Assembly: GCA_031255695.1 (NCBI GenBank)
Contig: JAIRSA010000199.1
Coordinates: forward strand, 1-6,122
Direction: 5' to 3'
DNA from: Eubacteriales Family XIII. Incertae Sedis bacterium
GTDB taxonomy: Bacteria; Bacillota; Clostridia; Peptostreptococcales; Anaerovoracaceae
DNA: 6,122 bases
Shown: positions 1 to 5,366 of the stretch, piece after piece
How the letters are laid out: each line of letters opens with the position of its first letter
How positions within the stretch are numbered: position 1 is the stretch's first letter
Translations under genes and position numbers: made by a program
Notes under the pieces: model-generated
Told to the model about the DNA's origin: nothing
The model's input: only the letters and a program-made list of their open reading frames with translations
The model's database searches: none

Positions 1-69
1 TTGCGATGGCAAGCGCATTATATCATCAATACCCACAAGGCGCAAGAAAAAGAGCGATATCCGAAAAAA

Positions 70-87
70 ATTGTGAATATTGTGAAT
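70..87. repeat. Exact 9-bp tandem repeat ATTGTGAAT x2
   Basis: ATTGTGAAT occurs at 70-78 and again immediately at 79-87. It lies just upstream of a TATACT hexamer (99-104). Two adjacent copies facing the same way could be a regulator site, or simply AT-rich intergenic sequence. The distance from either copy's TTGTGA to the TATACT (13 or 22 bases) does not suit a standard promoter. Confidence 0.4.
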
Positions 88-218
88 AACATCCGCCTTA
101 TACTGTTTCCCGATCAGAACGTAGATAAGATTTGCGCGATGATTCGCCGCCCTGCCGCGCTGCGGGGCCTCGATGGGGCTTACATACATTTTACATAATA
201 TTTCCCAAACCTAGGTAG

Positions 219-234
219 AAGGCGCTGGCGCCTT
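219..234. promoter_or_regulatory. GC-rich palindrome, possible operator or 5' UTR hairpin
   Basis: AAGGCGC (219-225) and GCGCCTT (228-234) are perfect inverted repeats separated by TG. The element lies 80 bases upstream of the TTG start at 315. As DNA it could be an operator for a dimeric regulator. As RNA it would form a six-base-pair stem with a CTGG tetraloop. There is no T-tract after it, so it is not a canonical terminator for a gene further upstream. Its role is unknown. Confidence 0.35.
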
Positions 235-302
235 GGCATAGAATATATCTGACGATTAGTGTATGGCTATTGGCGGGAACGGCTTGGCGTACTTGGAGAA
301 AG

Positions 303-309
303 AGGTGAT
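303..309 (+). promoter_or_regulatory. Ribosome binding site selecting the TTG start at 315
   Basis: AGGTGAT at 303-309 is a good Shine-Dalgarno match, five bases before the TTG at 315. It decides the start. An ATG at 308-310 overlaps the site and is in another frame, while the TTG frame opens directly with a Lys-Arg-Arg signal peptide. Confidence 0.75.
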
Positions 310-314
310 GTGCT

Positions 315-1181
315 TTGAAGAGGCGGATCTTGGCCCTGGCGGTGGCGATCTGTGTGTGCGCGCCCGTCTGTGCGGCGCGGCAGGCGGCAGCGGCGGAGAT
401 AGGCAGCGTCGGCAGCGTGGCGCTGGACAGCGGGCAGGAAGAGTTTTCCATAACGATCGATGTGCGGCAGCCGGAAGCGTATGCGGGCGCCGAATTCTCG
501 CTCAAGTGCGGCGAGGGCGTCAGCGTGAAATCCGTGAAATACAGCGAGGCCGGCGCGTCGGCCGGCCCTGTGGAGGCGCGGGGCCTTACCTGGTTCAGCT
601 TTTTTTCGGACCGGAACAGATATTCCGGGACAGTGGCCGCCGAGGTGGCGCTAGGATACAGCGGCAGCGAAGACACGTATGTATCCATAGAGAATGTGAG
701 CGTCTATACGATAGATGGGGCGAATGTAAGCACGGCAGAGCACAGCGTGAAGAGGCTGATAGCTGTTGCCAGGGCAGCGCCGGACGAGGCGCCGGAAGCG
801 GGGATGGACGAAGCGCCGGAGGGCGTCGGCGGCGAAGCGCCGGATGGCGTTGGCGGCGAAGCGCCGCCGGCCGGGCGGCCGGGCGGCAGCGAAGCGGGGC
901 TGGGGGGAGGCGCGGGCAGCGGCCCTGCGGCGTCTGGGGCGCAGGGTGCGGCGGGGCCCGAAGGCACTGATGGCCTGGACAGCCTCGCGGGGCCCGCAGG
1001 CACGGCGGGGCCGGATACGAGGGCCATAGACGAGGCAGGGCTGCCCATGGCGGGCGCCCAGGATGCGGGCGCGGCCGGCGGCGCGGGCAAGTTCGGCATG
1101 CTTCTGATGGGCCTGCTGGCGGCAAGCCTGGCAGGCAACCTCGCCTTGGGATATCACATCGTGAGGGCGCGGCGGCGGTAG
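315..1181 (+). CDS. Secreted, membrane-anchored cohesin-like domain protein
   Basis: This 288-residue protein probably sits on the outer face of the cell membrane and presents a protein-binding domain. It starts at TTG behind a good ribosome binding site. Residues 1-27 are a signal peptide (KRR, then a hydrophobic core), with likely cleavage after A20 or A27. Residues 28-150 form a beta-rich domain with the pattern of the cohesin/carbohydrate-binding fold, including AGAEFSL near 57-63 (where many cohesins have a strand followed by a Leu-Glu-Val segment) and VSIENVSVYTIDG near the end of the domain. Residues 151-258 are a low-complexity Gly/Ala/Pro/Glu linker with an eight-residue repeat (EAPxGVGG) and a short collagen-like Gly-X-Y stretch (208-234, one interruption). 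Residues 260-283 are a transmembrane helix, followed by RARRR as a stop-transfer signal. There is no LPXTG motif or SLH domain. The domain assignment is from pattern only; a generic Ig-like domain is the alternative. Its position before a dockerin-bearing phosphatase suggests it could be that protein's anchor. Confidence 0.72.
   Translation: MKRRILALAVAICVCAPVCAARQAAAAEIGSVGSVALDSGQEEFSITIDVRQPEAYAGAEFSLKCGEGVSVKSVKYSEAGASAGPVEARGLTWFSFFSDRNRYSGTVAAEVALGYSGSEDTYVSIENVSVYTIDGANVSTAEHSVKRLIAVARAAPDEAPEAGMDEAPEGVGGEAPDGVGGEAPPAGRPGGSEAGLGGGAGSGPAASGAQGAAGPEGTDGLDSLAGPAGTAGPDTRAIDEAGLPMAGAQDAGAAGGAGKFGMLLMGLLAASLAGNLALGYHIVRARRR
810..866 (+). repeat. 24-bp tandem repeat coding for EAPxGVGG
   Basis: Two 24-bp units (810-833 and 834-857) differ at only two positions, and a third begins with the same nine bases (858-866) before diverging. 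They encode EAPEGVGG, EAPDGVGG and EAP, residues 166-184 of the linker between the cohesin-like domain and the membrane helix. The period is a multiple of three, so changes in copy number by slippage would alter linker length without breaking the frame. Confidence 0.75.
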
Positions 1182-1207
1182 CCAAGGCGCGAAGCGCGGC
1201 CGCAGTA

Positions 1208-1219
1208 CATGGCGCCATG
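1208..1219. promoter_or_regulatory. Perfect 12-bp palindrome CATGGCGCCATG
   Basis: A perfect self-complementary 12-mer lies in the 139-bp gap between the first two genes, 27 bases after the first stop. It could be an operator half of the promoter region for the phosphatase gene or a chance palindrome in GC-rich DNA. No T-run follows, so it is not a convincing terminator, and read-through from the upstream gene remains possible. Confidence 0.3.
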
Positions 1220-1249
1220 GTTCAGGCGGCGGTGCGGATGGCATTTGCA

Positions 1250-1279
1250 TTGATGTGCAGCATTATCCATTATCATTAT
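1250..1279 (+). promoter_or_regulatory. Candidate promoter for the phosphatase gene
   Basis: TTGATG at 1250-1255 and CATTAT at 1274-1279 are separated by 18 bases and each match four of six consensus positions of a vegetative promoter. This AT-rich patch stands out against GC-rich surroundings, and ends about 40 bases before the ATG at 1321. It overlaps a CATTATC repeat (1261-1280), which may be what creates the -10-like match. The match is moderate; transcription from upstream of 315 would also reach the gene. Confidence 0.3.
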
Positions 1280-1280
1280 C
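1261..1280. repeat. Short tandem repeat CATTATC x2 plus partial copy
   Basis: CATTATC at 1261-1267 and 1268-1274 is followed by ATTATC at 1275-1280. The repeat is an AT-rich island just upstream of the ribosome binding site for the phosphatase gene. It may keep the leader unstructured, bind a regulator, or contribute a -10 element. Confidence 0.5.
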
Positions 1281-1302
1281 ATGGCGCAGTATCAAGCGAT
1301 AT

Positions 1303-1311
1303 AGGAGGAGG
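1303..1311 (+). promoter_or_regulatory. Strong ribosome binding site selecting the ATG at 1321
   Basis: AGGAGGAGG at 1303-1311 is nearly ideal and lies nine bases before ATG 1321. It shows that the in-frame GTG at 1255 is not the start: the site itself would lie inside that longer reading, and the 22 extra residues carry no signal-peptide features. Confidence 0.85.
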
Positions 1312-1320
1312 AGACAGGAC

Positions 1321-3942
1321 ATGGCATTTAAGGAAATTGTATTGTTCAGGGAAATCGCGCAATTCAAGGGGATTGCGCCGTGGAGGCGGATCGCCGCGCT
1401 GGCCCTGCTGGTGGCCGTGGCATTCGTGTCGGCGGCCCAGGGGCTGGGCACGATAGCCGCATCGGCCGAGCCGCGTGGGCCGGAGACGCTCATAGGGGCG
1501 CATGCGGACTGGAAGTATGAGGATTCGGACACAGACATGTTCGGCGACATAGCCGCCGATTTCCGCAGCCGGGCATTTGACGATTCTGCCTGGAAGTCAG
1601 GCGCGGCGCCCTTGGGCTACCCCGCGTCGGAGAGCGACAACGGCATCTTCGGCAGGGTGTCGGAAGGCGGGACGCTGCTCGGAAGCAGGGAGCGCCCTGA
1701 CGCCATCATCACTTACTACCTGCGCACGAGCTTCACGGTGGAGGGCATAGCCGAGATCGCGCGGCTGGACGCCAGGCTATCGTTCGACGACGGCTACGTG
1801 ATGTACCTCAACGGCCACGAGATAGACCGCGCCTACATGGGCGATGCAGCGGCAGGGCATGGCACGGACGCGGACTACGTAGGCGAGGCCAGGGAGGCCG
1901 AAAGCAAGCGGGCAGTCGATCTGACCGCCGCCCGCCAATACCTGGTGACCGGCGAAAACGTCATCGCCGTTGACCTGCACAACCGCGACGGCAACAGCTC
2001 CGACATCTACTGGGGCATGACGCTGACCGCCATCTACGAAGACTCGGCCCCGCCCACCGACGCCGACGTGACGCCGGGCCAGGTCAACGTGCACGTTGGC
2101 GGCGACGCGGCGACAGAGGCGAACTTCACATTCACGACCATCAAGCAGACGGATTCTATCGTCACGCTCAGCGACGGCCGGGAGGAACTGACATTCACGG
2201 GCGAGAATTCAGTGGGGGCGGCGGACAAGTACTTCCACAAGATCGTGGCGTCGGGGCTCTCGCCCGCCACGGTTTACACCTACACGCTAGGGACGGCGCC
2301 GAACACATTCGAGGGCAAATTCAAGACAGCGCCCGCGCCGGGGAGCAAGGAAAGCTTCAAATTCATATATCTGGCGGACACCCAGGTCGCGAACGCGGAC
2401 AACGCCGAGGCGCTTGGGGCGACGCTCAGCGAAGTCGCCAAGATGGACCCGGACTTTGTATACCTCGCGGGTGACATCACCGATACGGCGACATCGGAAG
2501 CCCAGTGGGAAGGCATGTTCAAAAATGCCGGCGGTTTCCCGGATGGCGGGCAGGAGATGTTCGGCAATTTCCTCATAGCGGCAATACAGGGAAATCACGA
2601 CAACAGCACCTTCAACCGCCACATCAACGCCCCGGCCCAGCAGGGGAATGTGGTGTACTCATTCGACTACGGCCCGGCGACCTTCGTCATGCTGAACCTT
2701 GAGACGGCGCGCAGCAATGCCGGCGCGCGGGCCGAGCAGAAGGCCTTCCTCACGGCGGCGGTCAACGAGGCCAAGGCGCGCGGGCAGTGGGTGGCGGTCG
2801 GCTTCCACAAGTCGCTCTACACAGGGGCATCCCATATAACGGATTCGGATGTCGTGGAGGCCAGGACATATTGGTGCCCGGTATTCGCGCAGCTGGATGT
2901 CGATTTCGTCCTTCAGGGCCATGACCACGTGTATTCCAGGGGCTTCGTCGCCGAGGACGGGACAAAGGGCATGGACGCGCCCAGCGGCAGCACGGTCGCC
3001 GATCCCGAAAACATCCCGCTCTACATGATTGGCGGGCACGCCGGCGGGCTCAAATGGTATGCGCTCAAGAACTACACGGTAAGCCCCGGCGACCCGCTCA
3101 TCCCAGGATACGCCTTCCTCGACATCGACTCGGCCAACCCGGCGCACAATGCGGACGGGCTGCCCAGCGACGTGAAGCGGGAGCAGGTGATAGTCGAGCT
3201 GGACGTGAGCGCGGAAGAGGTGCAGATCAACTGCTACATGTTCAAATACGATGAAGGCAGCGACACGATAGCCACGCCCAAGTATCTGTACGATTCCCTC
3301 ACGGTGCGCAAGGCTCAGGCGCCCTCCGGCAAAGCGTCCGCCTCGATAAGCGGCCCCTCGGCGGCAAGCGTCAAGAGCGGCGCCGAGATCAGGTACGTCG
3401 TGTCATACGCGAATGCCGCCAATGCCAATGCCTTCGACACGGAGGTCCAGTACGACAGCGGGATCCTTGAGTTCGTCAGGGCCGAGAGCGTGCCTGGCGA
3501 CGCCATAGTGAGCGAGGCCAGCGCCGAGGGCGGCAAGGCGAGGCTCATCACAGGCCTTGGCTCGGTGATTTCCGGCAATGGCAGCAATGAGATCGCGGCC
3601 TTCGTGTTCAAGGTCAGGAGCGGCGCCAAGCTGGGCGGGACCACCGTGGCGATAAGCCGGGCCGACACAGTGGAAGCGGAATTTGACGCGGACGGCGCCA
3701 TAGTGGACGCGGCCGACGTGGCCGCAGAGATAATCGGCGGCAGCGTGCTGACCGACGTGACCGGAGGGGCGGCGCCCGGCGATTCGAACGGCGACGGCAG
3801 CTATACGCTTGCTGATCTCTCGATAGCCCTGGGGCACTTCCAGGCGACAGACGCCGACAGCCTCGCCAGGTTCGACATGAACGGGGACGGGGTAGTGGGC
3901 ACGGCCGACTACATAATGATAGCCGTACTGATCAGAGGGTAG
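1321..3942 (+). CDS. Secreted multidomain metallophosphoesterase with cohesin-like and dockerin modules
   Basis: An exported calcineurin-like phosphoesterase of 873 residues, probably hydrolysing phosphate esters outside the cell; the substrate is unknown. A signal peptide with an unusually long basic N-region spans residues 1-49 (hydrophobic core about 25-39, likely cleavage ASA/EP). Residues 52-240 are a galactose-binding-like beta domain (FDDSAW 86-91, FDDGYVMYLNG 155-165, GENVIAVDLHN 211-221). Residues 245-335 resemble the N-terminal domain of purple acid phosphatases. The catalytic domain (345-600) has all metal-site blocks: D353-T-Q355, GDITD with D385, GNHD with N425 and H426, H496 in GFHK, and GHDH with H534 and H536. 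The first block is DxQ where the classic motif is DxH. Residues 672-815 are cohesin-like. The C-terminus is a type I dockerin with two calcium loops, D821-D832 and D852-D863 (both D-x-N-x-D-G). The gene is followed after 14 bases by yibE/F, so the two are probably co-transcribed. The catalytic and dockerin calls are firm; the cohesin call is good but pattern-based. Confidence 0.93.
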   Translation: MAFKEIVLFREIAQFKGIAPWRRIAALALLVAVAFVSAAQGLGTIAASAEPRGPETLIGAHADWKYEDSDTDMFGDIAADFRSRAFDDSAWKSGAAPLGYPASESDNGIFGRVSEGGTLLGSRERPDAIITYYLRTSFTVEGIAEIARLDARLSFDDGYVMYLNGHEIDRAYMGDAAAGHGTDADYVGEAREAESKRAVDLTAARQYLVTGENVIAVDLHNRDGNSSDIYWGMTLTAIYEDSAPPTDADVTPGQVNVHVGGDAATEANFTFTTIKQTDSIVTLSDGREELTFTGENSVGAADKYFHKIVASGLSPATVYTYTLGTAPNTFEGKFKTAPAPGSKESFKFIYLADTQVANADNAEALGATLSEVAKMDPDFVYLAGDITDTATSEAQWEGMFKNAGGFPDGGQEMFGNFLIAAIQGNHDNSTFNRHINAPAQQGNVVYSFDYGPATFVMLNLETARSNAGARAEQKAFLTAAVNEAKARGQWVAVGFHKSLYTGASHITDSDVVEARTYWCPVFAQLDVDFVLQGHDHVYSRGFVAEDGTKGMDAPSGSTVADPENIPLYMIGGHAGGLKWYALKNYTVSPGDPLIPGYAFLDIDSANPAHNADGLPSDVKREQVIVELDVSAEEVQINCYMFKYDEGSDTIATPKYLYDSLTVRKAQAPSGKASASISGPSAASVKSGAEIRYVVSYANAANANAFDTEVQYDSGILEFVRAESVPGDAIVSEASAEGGKARLITGLGSVISGNGSNEIAAFVFKVRSGAKLGGTTVAISRADTVEAEFDADGAIVDAADVAAEIIGGSVLTDVTGGAAPGDSNGDGSYTLADLSIALGHFQATDADSLARFDMNGDGVVGTADYIMIAVLIRG

Positions 3943-3956
3943 GGAAAGACAACAGT

Positions 3957-5183
3957 ATGAGAAAAACAGCAATGCCTGAAGAGATGAAATCAAAGAAGGG
4001 GAGGGTGGCGCCGCGCGTTTTGTGGGGCGCCTTCCTCCTTGTGTTCGCTGCGGCGCTGTACATAATAAACAGCACGCTCGAATACCCCACGCCCGCCGAC
4101 ATGCAGACAGGCAATGCATATGAGAAGGCGGAGGTCACAAAGATACTGAGCGACACCCTGGCGCCGGATCCGGATTTCCCGGATATAGAGATCGGGGTTC
4201 AGGAACTGGAGCTGCGGGTGCTGACAGGCAAAGACAAGGGGCGGCTGTTCATAGCCAACAACTTCGTGACAAGGCTGGACAACAGGCCGGCGCGGGTGGG
4301 GACACGGATGGTGGCTTCGAGCTACGACGGCTTCGCCAGCGGCATGCTTGCGGACTACAGCCGCGAAGCCCCGCTATACGCGCTCGCCCTGGCATTTGTG
4401 GCGGCGCTGGCCATTTTCGGCGGGATCAAAGGCGTCAAGGCCTGCCTCGCCCTGACATTTACGCTGATCGCCGTGATCTTCCTGTTCGTGCCCATGCTGC
4501 TCAAGGGCGTGCCGCCCGTCCTGGCGGCGGTCACGGCTGTCGTGCTTTCGACATGCGTGACCATGGCGGCCCTGAACGGCTTCAGCAAGAAAACCATCGC
4601 GGCGGCCACGGGGTGCATAATATGCACCTTCCTGGCGGGCGGCATAGCGCTGGCGGTGGGGGCGCTGGCCCACGTGTCGACATATACCACCGCCGAGGCG
4701 GAATACCTGATATTCATAGCGCAGAGGACCAGCCTGAGGCTGCACGGCATACTGTTCGCGGGGATCGTCATCGCCACGTCCGGCGCCGTCATGGACACGG
4801 CGATCTCCGTGGCGTCGGCCATGGCCGAAGTGCGCGGCCTGGAGCCAGGCCTGCCGTCCCAGTCCCTCCTGCGCATCGGGCTGAATGTAGGGCGCGACGT
4901 GATGGGGACCATGGCCAACACGCTGATCCTGGCCTTCGCAGGCAGCAGCATAAACACGATATTGATGATATTTATGTACCAGATGCCATATGTGCGGATG
5001 ATAAATATGGGAAGCCTTGCGGTCGAGATATTGCGCGGGCTCTCAGGGAGCATAGGGCTCGTCCTTACAGTCCCTGTGACGGCAATGCTGGCGGCAAGGC
5101 TGATGCCCGCCGAGATCAGTGACGGTGGGGGCGGCACTGACACGCTGGCCTACGTGGAAAGCGGCCGGGTCGCCCATCAGTGA
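3957..5183 (+). CDS. YibE/F family integral membrane protein
   Basis: This 408-residue protein matches the YibE/F family, multi-pass membrane proteins of Gram-positive bacteria whose molecular function is not well defined; a transport role is often presumed. One helix (about 21-37) is followed by a roughly 100-residue non-cytoplasmic domain (38-138), then a hydrophobic region with about seven further helices (142-157, 163-182, 186-206, 213-238, 264-290, 318-340, 364-382). Family hallmarks are visible: the MDTAISVASAMAEV segment at 279-292 and RDVMGTMANTLILAFAGSS at 313-331. The ATG lies 14 bases after the phosphatase stop with only a weak AGGG upstream (3941-3944), so translational coupling is likely. 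Met6 and Met10 are alternative starts. The last 22 residues (387-408) are hydrophilic and arise from repeat DNA: the first copy of a 19-bp repeat encodes SDGGGG and the second copy supplies the stop codon, so the natural C-terminus may once have differed. Confidence 0.88.
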   Translation: MRKTAMPEEMKSKKGRVAPRVLWGAFLLVFAAALYIINSTLEYPTPADMQTGNAYEKAEVTKILSDTLAPDPDFPDIEIGVQELELRVLTGKDKGRLFIANNFVTRLDNRPARVGTRMVASSYDGFASGMLADYSREAPLYALALAFVAALAIFGGIKGVKACLALTFTLIAVIFLFVPMLLKGVPPVLAAVTAVVLSTCVTMAALNGFSKKTIAAATGCIICTFLAGGIALAVGALAHVSTYTTAEAEYLIFIAQRTSLRLHGILFAGIVIATSGAVMDTAISVASAMAEVRGLEPGLPSQSLLRIGLNVGRDVMGTMANTLILAFAGSSINTILMIFMYQMPYVRMINMGSLAVEILRGLSGSIGLVLTVPVTAMLAARLMPAEISDGGGGTDTLAYVESGRVAHQ

Positions 5184-5259
5184 CGGTGGGGGCGGCACCC
5201 TTCTGGCGGCGGCTCTGCCGGCGCATGACGCCCATCCTCGGTGACGGCGGGGGCGGCAC
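5115..5259 (+). repeat. Three copies of a G-rich 19-bp repeat at an exact 61-bp period
   Basis: The core GTGACGGTGGGGGCGGCAC occurs at 5119-5137, 5180-5198 and, with one change (T to C at position 8), 5241-5259. Start-to-start distances are 61 and 61. Copies 1 and 2 are identical over 23 bases, as ATCA precedes both cores. Copies 2 and 3 share CGCCCATC just upstream (5171-5178 and 5229-5236), followed by two and five bases respectively before the common TGACGG. The DNA between copies is not similar. Copy 1 lies inside the yibE/F gene, copy 2 contains its TGA stop, and copy 3 is intergenic. Because 61 is not a multiple of three, each copy is read in a different frame. This may be a family of dispersed genomic repeats, protein-binding sites, or the remains of a duplicated segment. 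Confidence 0.8.
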
Positions 5260-5366
5260 AGTTTGCCACCTTGGCGGGGCAGCCGTGCGTGGGGGCCGAA
5301 TTCGGGCAAGCCCACGCGTGCGCCTGCCCGCCGAGGCAGCCGCCCCGCATCTAACCTTCTCAGTGA
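5184..5366. other. Intergenic region between convergent genes
   Basis: This 183-bp GC-rich gap separates the end of the rightward yibE/F gene from the end of the leftward lipoprotein gene. It holds most of repeat copy 2, all of copy 3 and a long hairpin. No gene or canonical terminator with a T-tract was found on either strand. Near the right end, CAGTGATCAGTG (5361-5372) contains a five-base direct repeat overlapping the lipoprotein stop codon. Confidence 0.6.
5269..5336. terminator. Long imperfect hairpin between convergent genes, possible bidirectional terminator
   Basis: Bases 5269-5278 pair with 5327-5336 (ten pairs, one G-T), 5280-5282 with 5324-5326, and 5284-5293 with 5311-5320 (ten pairs, two G-T), interrupted only by a bulge at 5279 and a small internal loop. 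The apical loop (5294-5310) contains the palindrome CCGAATTCGG, which can extend the helix by three pairs. The position between convergent genes suits transcription termination or protection of both mRNA 3' ends. Neither side has a T-run, so it is not a canonical intrinsic terminator; that makes the function, not the structure, uncertain. Confidence 0.5.

Larger units (their letters stand above)
1..314. other. Upstream region without a supported gene
   Basis: No convincing coding region was found here. A 65-codon open frame (1-198, from TTG) gives a basic peptide with no recognisable family and no visible ribosome binding site inside the window. The first 130 bases are clearly richer in AT than the downstream genes, as expected for intergenic DNA. 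Features seen are an exact 9-bp tandem repeat at 70-87, an AT-rich patch around 181-203, and a GC-rich palindrome at 219-234. A TATACT hexamer at 99-104 and a TTGGCA hexamer at 233-238 resemble promoter elements, but neither has a well-spaced partner, so I do not call a promoter for the 315 gene. It most likely lies somewhere in this stretch. Confidence 0.55.

Noticed and set aside
1..198. 65-codon ORF from TTG at the left edge
   Set aside because: No recognisable family, no visible ribosome binding site, and AT-rich intergenic character. It could still be the end of a longer gene outside the window, but nothing supports that.
341..374. Lipoprotein signal in the first gene (Cys at residues 13, 15 and 19)
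   Set aside because: None of these cysteines is preceded by a lipobox pattern, and the protein already has a C-terminal membrane anchor, so cleavage by signal peptidase I is more likely.
263..970. Arg/Gly-rich 235-codon ORF overlapping the cohesin-like gene
   Set aside because: It is a shadow frame in GC-rich DNA, with low-complexity Arg and Gly content, while the 315 frame has signal peptide, domain and membrane anchor.
1182..1205. Terminator after the cohesin-like gene (GCGC-GAA-GCGC)
   Set aside because: The stem is only four base pairs and no T-run follows.
595..1250. Long leftward Pro/Arg/Ala-rich ORFs opposite the linker region
   Set aside because: Overlapping antisense frames with biased Pro, Ala and Arg composition, produced by the GC-rich repetitive linker on the other strand.
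1255..1320. N-terminal extension of the phosphatase from GTG 1255
   Set aside because: The AGGAGGAGG site at 1303-1311 lies inside the extension and points to ATG 1321; the extra residues are not signal-peptide-like.
3757..3775. Possible fourth copy of the 19-bp G-rich repeat in the phosphatase gene
   Set aside because: About 15 of 19 bases match, but it encodes a natural Gly/Ala-rich linker before the dockerin and is out of the 61-bp phase; GC-rich coincidence is more likely.
4355..5143. 262-codon leftward ORF opposite yibE/F
   Set aside because: It is antisense to a gene with clear family motifs; its long open frame follows from biased codon positions in the sense gene.
5115..5259. CRISPR-like array (23-bp repeat, 35-38-bp spacers, 61-bp period)
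   Set aside because: Only three copies, one of them diverged, with the first inside the yibE/F coding region; the repeat is G-rich without a CRISPR-type dyad, and no cas gene is in view. A repeat finder could report it falsely.
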